Assembly: GCA_028023455.1 (NCBI GenBank)
Contig: JAQFVV010006631.1
Span: 126,001-190,000 of the forward strand
Source: Epiperipatus broadwayi
Taxonomy: Eukaryota > Onychophora > Udeonychophora > Euonychophora > Peripatidae
DNA length: 64,000 nt
Reading direction: 5' to 3'
Part shown: positions 10,599 through 20,707 of the stretch, one piece after another
How positions within the stretch are numbered: position 1 is the first letter of the stretch
How the letters are laid out: each line of letters starts with the position of its first letter
Position numbers and translations under genes: made by a program
Notes under the pieces: model-generated
Told to the model about the DNA's origin: nothing
The model's database searches: none
The model's input: only the letters and a program-made list of their open reading frames with translations

Positions 10599-10785
10599 GA
10601 TAACCCGATGACGTATTACCCTGAAGGCATACCGATTTAATGTTGCGCTTTTTAACATGACGTGTTCACGTGATATGCGGACACATCTTAGCGAGTAGAT
10701 GTGTCTGCAGATCACTTGGAGACATTATCTTAAAAATCGCAACATTAGACCGGTATGCCTTCAGGGTAATACGTCATCAGGCAAA
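10599..10785. repeat. Subterminal palindrome at right Merlin end
   Basis: The segment 10599-10648 is an imperfect reverse complement of 10738-10785 and includes part of the inverted-repeat sequence, so the right end can form a long hairpin. It may record an internal duplication of the end, or form part of the transposase recognition structure. Confidence 0.8.
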
Positions 10786-10816
10786 TTATCCGTAAGTACC
10801 GAAAAGATAAATAATC

Positions 10817-10856
10817 ACCAAGGTATTCCATGCTAAACCAGCACTCATCAGTTGGT
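10817..10856 (-). ncRNA. Hammerhead ribozyme motif, family 1 copy A (damaged)
   Basis: On the minus strand CUGAUGA (10845-10851) is intact and stem II GUGCU/AGCAU forms, but the GAAA box reads GGAA and stem III is shortened. It probably does not cleave. Confidence 0.6.
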
Positions 10857-10871
10857 CTAGATTATCATCTC

Positions 10872-10874
<3 letters not shown>

Positions 10875-10916
<42 letters not shown>
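10875..10916 (+). repeat. (AT)n microsatellite
   Basis: Uninterrupted AT dinucleotides in the right part of the family 1 element, at the place where other copies have a short TA run. Confidence 0.95.
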
Positions 10917-10918
<2 letters not shown>

Positions 10919-11146
10919 CAGTGCTCAGGTTATATTAAGATAGCAAATCTTCATACTTTAATGGACCGGCGTCAATCCACTCCAACCTCCAACTTTTCAC
11001 CATCCATATCATTGAACATCTAATGACGAAAACTCAAATCCCATGATATGGATGGCAGAAAAGTTGGAGGTTGGAGTGGATTGATGCCTGTCCATTAAAG
11101 TATGAAGATTTTCTATCTTAATATAAACTGAGCACAGATCATCTGG

Positions 11147-11190
11147 ACCAATTGATGAGTGCTGGTTTAGCATGAAATAGGCATATTGGT
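11147..11190 (+). ncRNA. Hammerhead ribozyme motif, family 1 copy B (C3 mutated)
   Basis: Stem I ACCAA/UUGGU (11147-11151 and 11186-11190), box UUGAUGA (11152-11158), stem II GUGCU/AGCAU, GAAA (11174-11177). The invariant first C of CUGAUGA is U, so activity is unlikely, but the fold is otherwise complete. Confidence 0.65.
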
Positions 11191-11340
11191 GATTAGTTAT
11201 CGTTTATACATGTGTGTGGTCATGTGTATCAGTTGTATGAGATAGTGTGGATAGTTGAAGGGTGCTTGAAAATTTGAATTCAAATCTCCTATACTTAGAA
11301 TTAAGCTCCCAGGTTTGTGAAAAGTACCTGGTTTTCAAAT

Positions 11341-11360
11341 ATTTATTTCATTATAAGTAT
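11341..11360 (+). repeat. Right target-site duplication of the family 1 element
   Basis: Imperfect (18 of 20) copy of 4232-4251, directly outside the tail of the family 1 element. Confidence 0.7.
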
Positions 11361-11519
11361 TTTTTTCTTTTATGTTCAGTTTTCAATGTTTATTATTCCT
11401 ATAGATAGCATCACATCTTGAAAAGTTCAATTGTTTTCACGTTTTACTTCAAGTTACGGTTTGGGTCTGCGGACATGTTGCTGATAACATCGATAGATGG
11501 TGGATGGTCAAATGATCCT

Positions 11520-11680
11520 CTGGTAAAATATTTTTGTAGTGTAATTTTCATTATACCAGTCTCAAACAAAGTAGAGAATGTTTTTATTAATTTTTAGCAT
11601 CTGGTGAAGAAATGTAATCATAAACATATGATCAAAGACATGTAAAAAAGATCTATGATCCCCAAATATATATATATTGT
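11520..11680 (+). repeat. Partial MITE copy related to 13203-13345
   Basis: About 150 bp are similar, in the same orientation, to 13203-13345, including the gtagtgtaattttyatt segment. It is read as a truncated copy of the MITE at 13152-13449. Confidence 0.6.
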
Positions 11681-11868
11681 AATGTTTTTCGTATTACTAG
11701 GCCTTTACATGCTAATATAAACTGCACGTGAGTTGATCAAGCTATGTCAAAAAAGAAGAAAGTTGTATTTCTATTCTAAAAACACAGCTATTTTTCCTGA
11801 TCAACTTCAGCCTATTAATTGTTACGAATTGTGCTATTGACAAAATCAACTTTTAATTTTATTTACTA

Positions 11869-12760
11869 TGGGCGCCAGAATTCCTAAGAATCCGCTGAAA
11901 TATGTCACCAGCACATCTCGCAAGTTGTAAAACAAAAAAAAATAAAAAAGATTTTTATTATATTTTTTTTTAAGGGGCGGTAATTCTACCGTAATGAGAA
12001 TTAATGATTTTTACGATTATTAGTCCTGGGCGTATTGAAACATATTGACAAAGGTAACTTACGTTTAAATCTTATTACACTAAAAATAAATTTAATAATA
12101 AAAAATAATAACTATTATTAATAACGCACAAATGAGAATTGATATTAGAAATATTTTTAATTTTGACAAGCTAAAATACTTCATGTTAAGTAGCTAATTA
12201 ATCCCTTGGAGAGAACACATTTAATTCAGGTGGGAAATATCCAGAAAATATAAATATCAGTTAAAATAAACAAAAAGTTCTTGGTTAAATAAGAGTCTCT
12301 CATATAGAAAAATTAAAAGTCACTATCGGGATTCTTTTATACATATATTTTTACGAGTAGTTTTAAATAGTTAACTTTGTCACAATCAGGATAATTATTC
12401 TTACCGGTAAGTTTCATGAATTCAGTAGTAGATAACTATGCATAGTTTTTTTTGTTATAATGAGCTCGGCCTTTTGGTTATTGCTTGATCTTGTGGTCCA
12501 TTTCCCCAGTCGGTCACGAAGGCTTTTCCTGGTGTACATCATTAGGTCCGATGTCTTCAGAAGCTCTGGTTCACTGCGACATGCCGAATTCCTTCAGCGA
12601 AGAGCGATCTTGGATATATCAATGTTATCCAAGACCAACTAGAGAAACAAAACGAACAAGACGTTCCTTCAACCGGATCCCTCCTTTTTATATCCAGTTT
12701 TCAGGACTTCTGCACATGCTAGTACCATGCCTTTTTAATCTTATCCAGTCTTTATAAATT
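11869..12760 (-). mobile_element. Possible LTR remnant with primer-binding-like site
   Basis: Read on the minus strand, a GC-richer block (about 12760-12460) holds a TATAAAAAG box (near 12685-12693) of the kind seen in LTR promoters. Further on lies TGGCGCCCA (11869-11877), which matches a tRNA primer-binding site. Clear LTR ends, a second LTR and coding domains were not found. It may be a solo or chimeric LTR, or chance. The short frames at 12460-12757 have no recognisable domain. Confidence 0.3.
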
Positions 12761-13151
12761 TTATGTAATAAAGTCTTTATTTTCTTCAAGTTTTCGGCCA
12801 TCTTTAATTAATTTGAGTATTTCTACTTTCAGCTTATCTTTTTTTACTTGCTTTTGGAATTCTTTTGTTCTCTCCAATTACGGTTATTACTAATCACATA
12901 AAAAAAAATAAGAAGAATAATTCAACCCTCATTGTACATTTTTTTTTTAAAAAAAAATTACTCAACAAAATTTTAAATCCACTTTTATCTTTTAGTTTTT
13001 TTTTTTTTTTTTTTTACCCAATGCCAATATATTTGCAACGTATATAAATAAACGTTACAATATATATATATATATAATTACTATAGTTTAATTGGTGCAT
13101 ATCAAACATGCAGCTCACACAAATTTAACTCGAATTATTTATTGAAAATAT

Positions 13152-13449
13152 GCTAATAATTTTTGTTAGTTAATCATTAGGTTAGAAATTATCCAATAAT
13201 GGATAATATTTCTGTAGTGTAATTTTTATTTCACCATTATCATACAAGGTAGGGAATGTTTTCTATCCACTTTTAACATCTTGTTGAGGGATGTAATCAT
13301 AAATATATAATCAAAGTCACATGAAAAAGATCTGGGATTCCCAAGATACACACTTCTTGCGTGAAAGTGATAATAAAAATTACACTATAGAAAAAATATT
13401 CATTATTGTATAATCTCTAATCTAACAAATGGCTAATAAAAATTATTAA
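13152..13449. mobile_element. MITE with about 80-bp terminal inverted repeats
   Basis: 13152-13232 is the imperfect reverse complement of 13370-13449, enclosing about 140 bp without coding potential. The superfamily cannot be assigned because no clear target duplication is visible. Confidence 0.6.
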
Positions 13450-14640
13450 CACATCTTCTGATATGAATGTGAACTATGTATAATTAATAAGTCCAGTCAA
13501 GAATATCTTTTGCAGACTTTTAAATTAAACATTGGTTCATCAAAAATTAGTTACTGTTTCCTCTAAAAATATTATTTTCTTTTTATTTTATTACCTTTAA
13601 TTACTTACGTAAGAGGAAAGAGCCTGACGTCTTAAATCTTTCACTTTATCGTCATTTTCTATACTAATTGTAACAAGTATTATAAGAAACACTAAATATT
13701 AATAGCAATAAGAAATATAGTACATCAAAGGTCTATGGTTGTTGTTTTTGCTTAGGCAATACAATTGCTAGTGTATCATTTTAGAACAAGGATTGGGACA
13801 GAGATTTAGGTCAACATTGTTTCTATTTTTTAGGAATTGCAATAAAAATACTTTAATATCTTTTATTTTTGGGATCCCTAACTCCATTAATAAAAATACT
13901 AATGACATTGAAATTTGGATTGGTCATGACACATATATTTATTTTTTAGTGATTATTGCTAGAGCAATAAAATTAGAGATATCAGGAAAATAAATATTTT
14001 ATTCATTGCTGGATAGCTGTATTTAATCAATACCATTAATTATTCCAATGTACTGTACATGATAATAAATATTTGTTAAAATTATTGGGAAAATTGATAA
14101 TAATGCTGTTAGTGCAAATGATTTTTGGAGAAATTTTGCACAAGATATGGAGTGAATATAATACAAATATTTTGTTTATTCATAATTTCGAATATCCTTG
14201 GCCCCATACATCATTTTACAAGTGCAGATTGTTTGAAGATTTTTGTCTAATACTGCTCACTCTTAAAATCATGAAAGTATTTTAATATATTTATAATTTC
14301 AATAATATTAATAATATAAAGGAAGACAATAAAGCCAATTACTCAAGGCTTTATTAGGTTGATAAATATAGATGATAACAATTAAACCTTAGACATGAGT
14401 AAATGTCTTTATTGTCTTAGTAAATACTGTATTACTTAGAGCTCCCCACCCCAAATTTAGGATGCATCCTTTTTTTAGTGGTCGAAAATTTGGAAAAAAA
14501 ACTTTACCTCTGAATTTACGATATTTAAATCACAGCTGTAGGATTTTAAGCTAGAAAATAAATTTACAAAATAAAATTTCTATTAAAATGTGAGTTATTC
14601 TTCTAAAATAATGTATATTTTTACAAATGTTTTCTGAAAA
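13450..14640. other. AT-rich DNA, no gene recognised
   Basis: Short frames at 13793-13993 and 14073-14285 contain no recognisable domain. The rest is plain AT-rich sequence. Confidence 0.5.
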
Positions 14641-14659
14641 CAAAATTCTAAAATCGGCA

Positions 14660-15300
14660 GAATACCATTAAAAATTCTAAAACATTCGTTTTTCTTTAAA
14701 AATCAAAACGAAAATCCCAAAACTGTTAAAATTTTGACTGTTGCTTCCTCGTGTACTGATTAAACAAATCAGCGCCTTGAAATGCAGGTTCTTGCCTCAT
14801 TGTGTATACTGAAATGTTAGTTATAAAAAAATTCTAAAGGTTATTCTACAAAATAATAGTAAAATTCCACAAAATAATGTTAAAAGACATTAAAACATTC
14901 GTTTTCGTTTTAAAATCAAAATGACAATTTTGGTAATATAACAATAAAATCGGCCAAAAGAATTAAAAGATTTCAAAACACTCGTTTCACTTTAAAATCA
15001 AATGGAAATTCCCAGAACTGTCAACATTTTGACAGGAATTCCCTTGTGTACAAAACAAGAAACAACCAATCAGCATCTTGGAAGGCAGCCTCTTATATCA
15101 TTGTGGGAATTGATTTGTTTGTTGTAAAATAATCCTAAATGTTCTGGAACATTCATTTTCACTTTAAAAATCAAATCGAAAACATCAAATTGTCAACATC
15201 GGCAAAATAACGTTAAAAGATTTTAAAACATTCGTTTTTACTAAATTCAAAGCAAAAATAATGAAAATGGAAACATTGGTAAAACAACATTATATGATTG
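14660..15300 (+). repeat. Degenerate tandem repeat array
   Basis: The phrase aaaacattcgttttc and a linked segment about an aatcagcrccttg motif recur four or more times in diverged units of a few hundred bases or less. The array directly precedes the piggyBac fragment and may belong to that element. Confidence 0.6.
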
Positions 15301-15599
15301 TAAAACATCTTTAATAACCCCTTTGGACCGAAAACCCCATTTTTCCGCAAAAAAAAAAGTTTGCAATTTCAACCAAACCGTATACGTCATAGTTACGGGT
15401 CTTTTTTCTTTCTCTCCGCCATTTTTCTATCTTTTTGTATGTCTAAAAATTTTTTCTGTGCGATGAAAATTAGATTTTGTATAGCAATTTTTGTAAAGTA
15501 CTTTATTAAAATTTTATAATTTTTTTTTCTTTCTAGATTTTATCAACGGATAAAAAAAATTATCCCCATGAATGGTTTCTGTCGCCGCTGAACGTAATA

Positions 15600-16022
15600 T
15601 TGATTGATTCTGATGAAAACTTTTTTGTTTATGTGTTTGACTCTGAGATTTTGTTGTATTTCGCCATTGCCCGTGAGTATTCAATTCCTGATCTATTTCA
15701 TTTATTTTTTTTAGAAAATTATATAATATTTGCACTGAAAGCAATAGGTATGTTTCAGAGTGGAAGGCATTACCGAAGTGGGTTGATCTGTCACCTGCTG
15801 AGTTGAATGCATTTTTTGGTATGATTATTCATGTTTGTACTATATCATTTATAACAAAACTAAAATTTATTTGGTCTAAAAATGAATATTTGCATCAACC
15901 GGTACTTGCTAATTTGCTAGAGTTATGACCCCGAGGTCGATTTTTTGGTATTCTAAATAATTTACAATGCGTCCCAATGCTGAATCAACAGTCATCATCA
16001 TCATCTCCCACTGATATATAAT
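15600..16022 (+). pseudogene. piggyBac-type transposase fragment
   Basis: A frame through 15776-15990 reads like the N-terminal part of the piggyBac transposase catalytic domain: LSPAELNAFFGMII, then a W-S-x-N-x-Y-L-H-x-P segment, then PRGRFFGILNNLQ, matching the well-known family pattern (AFLG, W, SRDRF, LRxLHF). An in-frame stop (TGA near 15926) interrupts it, the catalytic aspartates further on are absent, and tandem repeats follow. The sequence around 15305-15345, with TTAA followed by CCCCTTTGG, may be the element's left end. It is a dead remnant. Confidence 0.6.
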
Positions 16023-16059
16023 AATTGCTTGTAATTCCTTTGGGTTATTTATTTTATTT

Positions 16060-16560
16060 TATTTACTGTTTTTATTCGTTTCAATGTAGATAAATTTTTA
16101 ATTACTTTGAAGCATACTTTGCTATTATGGTCTCCAATGAAATAATGCATAATTTAGCTCACCCTTTCTCCCATGATATTCCAATAATATAGTAATTATT
16201 TTTTACACTCATAACTTAGAATTTACTATGTTTTTATTCATTTCATTGTAGATAAGTTTTTAATTACTTTGAAGCATACTTTGCTATTATGGTCTCCTAT
16301 GAAATAATGCATAATTTAGCTCGCTCTCCCTCCCATGATATTCCAATAATATAGTAATTATTTTTTACATTCATAACTTAGAATTTACTATGTTTTTATT
16401 CATTTTATTGTAGATAAGTTTTTAATTACTTTGAAGCATACTTTGCTATTATGGTCTCCTATGAAATAATGAATTGCCCTGAAATAATGCATAATTTAGC
16501 TCGCCCTTTCTCCCATGATATTTCAATAATATAGTAAGTATTTTTTACCCCCATAACTTA
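16060..16560 (+). repeat. 161-162-bp tandem repeat, about 3 copies
   Basis: The landmark attactttgaagcata occurs at 16101, 16263 and 16424. Units are close to identical; the third has a short insertion. Lies directly after the piggyBac fragment. Confidence 0.92.
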
Positions 16561-16976
16561 CACTTTACTAAAGTTATTACTGTTATTTTTTTTGATCCAC
16601 ACTAAAACCTTGCATTTCTAATAGATATCCCACATAGAGGGCCTAGAAAAACAACTGCTTGCAAAAATTGAACATATAGGCTGGTTAGTAAAAAAGCAAA
16701 ACTGAAATTGTCACCTTTTGCCACATTACACCAACAAACTGTAACTCAGGTAGGTCATGTTATATATTATTTTTTTCTGCATTTTATGATGAATGTGATG
16801 AAGCTGTCTGTGAAATTGTAATTTTAGGTTATACATTTCAAAATTGAGAGTTTGTGAACCAATATAAAAATAAAAATTTTAAAAATGTGAAAAATATCCT
16901 TTTTTTTTATTATTTTTTGTGGTAATGACTACTTTATCAGCTTTATTACATTCTTTCATATTTGCACTTTATAAAA

Positions 16977-16977
<1 letters not shown>

Positions 16978-17015
<38 letters not shown>
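16978..17015 (+). repeat. (TA)n microsatellite
   Basis: Pure TA dinucleotides. Confidence 0.95.
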
Positions 17016-17017
<2 letters not shown>

Positions 17018-17339
17018 AATAAATTAGACATTTCATTTAAAATTGTATGTCCTGTAATTTTTTTTGGGAATTCAAAATGGCCATTCAGGCCTCAAAACAA
17101 AAATATCGTAATTGTCTATGCAAAATAACACTAACTGTAGCAGTTTGAAAGAGAACTAAAGCTGTTTATGAAATCAATCCAAAAATATTGATTAAAAAGG
17201 GTTAAGGTAATACTATGTGCATGTATAGCATTATCCCTAGTGTACAACAAAAGTTCGCTGAAATAAGATGCTAAATATTTTTCTTTCAAATTTTTGCACC
17301 CCATTTTTAAGGTACCAAAATTTGAAAAAAGTTGCATCT

Positions 17340-18070
17340 TTTGTTTGAAGTAACACAGTATATACTTTATATGGAATTTTGAAGTTATAAATGACTATTT
17401 ATTAGTCTGCTTTGAGAACAAATTATATCTGCTTGATTAATGATGTTTGTTTAAAGTTCTTAACATAATTAATCTCACATTCTCTGGTTAAATTACAATC
17501 TTTAATGTCTATATAAACATATTAGATCAAAGATGAAGGTGGTACTTATTTACTGTTAAAGGAGATTGTTTTGAGTACCGATTGAGATTGTTAATAGCTT
17601 AAGAGTTAATTGTTAACTTGATATGAATTGTTTAGAAATATACAATGACATTGCTAAAATGAATCATTTATTAAACATCTATATTGATAATTGGCTGAGA
17701 ATGTATGTCTATAATCAAATATTTCCATGATTTTGTTAAAAAATCATTATTGTTTTTTTGCATATAAATCTTTTATTATTAGTGTTGTAAAGAGGGATGT
17801 ATGGCATATTTACTATACACAATAATAAATTGAATGATCAACTTTATAACCAATGTGGATATTTAAGGTAATAAGTTTAATCACTCACAATATAGATTAA
17901 AAAGATTGATGCATTAACTGTTCAAAGAATCTACAGATATTTATTTCATACATATGTTATAATTATAAATTAAGTAATATTTACTAAGGTTTTAATCTCA
18001 AGAATATGCGTGTAAAAATGCGATATTAGGGACCTCTACAGGTCTTAACCACAAGTAAAACAAATTTTAA
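17340..18070 (+). repeat. Dispersed repeat family copy (unassigned)
   Basis: The 5' part (about 17357-17520, with a hairpin gactatttattagtc) resembles 48565-48860. The 3' part (about 17990-18058) shares tagggacctctacaggtctt and flanks with 39810-39875. The three loci are pieces of one diverged element. No coding domain is visible. Confidence 0.5.
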
Positions 18071-18566
18071 AAACACAGTCGAAAATCAAGGAAATGTATT
18101 GATGACATTTTTATATGATAACAATAATAATTCCAACCAGTAATTATTGTGAATAACTTTTGAATAATGATACAAGAAATGAGATGATGCATGATGATAA
18201 TTCATACTTTCTATTTAAGAAATTGGAAATAACTCTCATAAGCATAAAATGTGCAAGTTCTTCTATGAAAAACGCAGAAGATATACAGTATGGTAGTAGT
18301 TTATTACCATAAAAATACTGATTTGTTTTTATCAATAAACAAGGCTGGTGTAATCATCTAATATATTATTGTTATATACTACAGCAAATAATTTATTGAA
18401 TAGTTTTCGTCCACTCTTAGATGAATATTATTAAAACGGTTAGTGTGGTTTTAAAAATACACAAAAGCAATATAACATATTTATATTGAGGTAAAAACTC
18501 AAAAAATATGTGATGAATGATTTATATATTGGTTGTATTCATTTAAGTAATACATTTGACTTATTT

Positions 18567-18676
18567 TTTTTCCATATGCCATAGCATCTGCCGGGAGGCA
18601 AACCCGCAACAACCGTCTGCAAACAACTGCTTGCTTGCAAGGCGCTGCGCTGACTTCTCGGCTAACAACTCTTGAC
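18567..18676 (-). mobile_element. tRNA-derived SINE, copy 1
   Basis: Read on the minus strand it begins like a tRNA with an A-box-like TAGCCGAGAAG and has a B-box-like GGGTTTGCCTCCC, then a short non-tRNA tail. A perfect 16-bp target duplication (tacatttgacttattt) flanks it at 18551-18566 and 18677-18692, showing insertion by a LINE-type mechanism. Copy 2 is at 35217-35325. Confidence 0.75.
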
Positions 18677-18692
18677 TACATTTGACTTATTT

Positions 18693-19145
18693 AATCAACA
18701 AATTTGTAGTGCTGGTCATATTAATAGATAGTCCAAATTTTATGGACGATATTATGTTGCAGCCTACATAATAAAATAGGAGGAAATGGTATAACTAGAG
18801 ATGGATAACCTAAAGCATGTAAAGTTAAGAATGGTATTAAACAAAAATTCAAACTAAAAACAACATTCATTATCATTTTAAAGAGACACGTGCAATTATT
18901 TCATTAAGTAGCTGATCCTGTTGTGTATAGATTTCATAATAAAATCTTTAATTTGAAACGATTTAAAATGAAAATAAAACAAACTTCTTGACTGATGTTA
19001 ATAATTGTGATATGTATTACAATTTAAAACAGAATCGACAGTGTGTATGTATGATTTTGATTGAAACATATAAAGACTTTGATTTCGTAATTAATATTTA
19101 AGAAAACTTTTAACAGCTAACAATAAAATAGAAAAATACATTTTC
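18693..19145. other. AT-rich intergenic DNA
   Basis: No frame, repeat or motif that I can support. Confidence 0.6.
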
Positions 19146-19149
19146 ATTA

Positions 19150-19385
19150 ATTTCTAGTCCATCATATGATCACCATTCTTTATGTTTACACAAGCTGTTT
19201 TTCATAAAGCACAAACTAGAAACTAGTCTGAGGATAATGGATGAGTAGGCACTAGATAGAAAACTTATACACAAACCTTCCTGCATCCAGTCATTACTCT
19301 GACTTGCACTGAGTGTCACTACTGGGTGGAGAGTAGTGCCTATGTAGAAAACTTCTAGCCGAGTTGGATACAACATGAGAATGTG
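19150..19385 (+). mobile_element. Family 3 hammerhead-like repeat, truncated copy
   Basis: Begins with the inverted outer tail (about 19160-19202) and then enters the plus-oriented body. That body matches the cluster at 44.3-45.5 kb and the insertion at 26.1-26.6 kb. The GAAACUAGUC half of the hammerhead is present (about 19221-19230) but the CUGAUGA box is lost at the junction. Confidence 0.65.
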
Positions 19386-20565
19386 AGCTATTTTAAATAT
19401 TTTGTAACTTTTTAAGTAAACAGATAAATTGATGCGTAAATCTGAAATATAGATATCTGTGTGTTGCTTAAATTAAACAACTCATTAGATATTATTTTAT
19501 CGTTATTATAAAACTACCACAACCATATTAAATGTAACTAGAACTATGATTTTATTGAATTCATTGTATGAAGAGAGACTTGTTCTGTCTGTTAACCTCA
19601 CATAAAACATCTGAAAAAAGTTCATGAAAGCTTTATTCCTTAAATTAAACCTAAAAATGCAAGGTCATATGTATAATCAATATGTTGTTATTTTTATTAT
19701 TAAAGAGTTTATTCTAAATAAAATCACATCTTTTTTGATTATAGTAAATGAAACAAATTAAGGATATTTGGCTTCCCAAAAGAGTTATTTACAGTAAAGG
19801 TGAGCATGATTTCCGTAAAAGAAATAGACTCACTTTGTAAAAAAAATACATCACAAAAATTATCTTAACAAATGTAATATTGATTGAATTCATTAGAAAA
19901 TTATAGCTGAAAATAGACTAAACATTTACAATTGGACTTGGATGTTGAATTCTTTCACAGGAATCATTTACACATATACATTTAAAACACTTAACTTCTT
20001 TTAAAATACCAAATATTTAGAATGATACAACGTACTGCCATATATATGGGTATCAATATTTTGAATAAGTGATTTATATGGGGAAATGTTTACTATTGCT
20101 ATGATAAATTCTTTTATTGATGTTGGAATATTGATTTGGTTGTTGCTATGTTAGTTTGTGAACTTTTGAACATTTTGAAATTAGAATTAAATTAAAAAAT
20201 TGACATTTAATACATTTAAATTCAATAGAATTATTTGAAATTTGGTATACAATTAATTAATAACAAATTAATTTATACAGCACACAAATCTATTTGGTAA
20301 GTCACTTACTTTCTTAGATATGAAATAGCGGGCAAAAAAATATTGAATATTTTGATATTTAAAATCAAAATTCTTCCTAGAACTTACATTTGTTTGAGTA
20401 AGGATCATGAAAAGGTATAGAATTTTTTAAGGAATAAGAAAGTTTGTTTATAATATATTATTATGAAACTTTCTTTTTTAAAAAAAATCCCAAATAAAAA
20501 GGGGAAAATGTCAAAAAGTTTAAACAGAAAAGTTTCTGATTTCTTGCACATATGTAATTGCGTCC
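19386..20565. other. AT-rich intergenic DNA
   Basis: No coding region or recognisable element was seen. Confidence 0.6.
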
Positions 20566-20566
20566 A

Positions 20567-20707
<141 letters not shown>

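Larger units (their letters stand above)
8200..10800 (+). mobile_element. Complete Merlin DNA transposon
   Basis: A 2,601-bp element with terminal inverted repeats of 33 bp (8200-8232 and 10768-10800, one mismatch) starting GGTAC, flanked by a perfect 8-bp duplication. It encodes one uninterrupted IS1595/ISXO2-type transposase (8487-9371). Between the gene and the right end lie degenerate repeats (9440-9810), a 199-bp tandem repeat and a palindrome that folds the right end back on itself (10599-10785). The coding part is visibly richer in G+C than the region around it. Intact ends, intact duplication and an open transposase suggest a recent arrival that may still be competent. Confidence 0.93.
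4252..11340. mobile_element. Family 1 palindromic hammerhead element, split by two insertions
   Basis: The outer arms (4252-4309 and about 11240-11300) are inverted copies of one sequence. Removing the Penelope insertion (4310-8153 plus one 12-bp duplication) and the Merlin insertion (8200-10800 plus one 8-bp duplication) leaves a foldback element of about 624 bp. It has the same arrangement as the 799-bp copy at 38924-39722. Each arm contains a hammerhead ribozyme motif, at 10817-10856 (minus) and 11147-11190 (plus), and both carry damaging substitutions. The right end carries a tail with a small hairpin (about 11310-11332). No coding capacity belongs to the element itself, so it is non-autonomous. 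The imperfect 20-bp flanking duplication suggests it is the oldest layer of the nest. Confidence 0.75.

Noticed and set aside
18028-18058. Spliced-leader or snRNA gene at the conserved gacctctacaggtc block
   Set aside because: No Sm site, donor site or known snRNA signature could be identified; treated as part of a dispersed repeat.
18567-18676. Functional tRNA gene
   Set aside because: The A and B boxes are present but no proper acceptor stem closes, and target duplications show it is a SINE; the same holds for 35217-35325.
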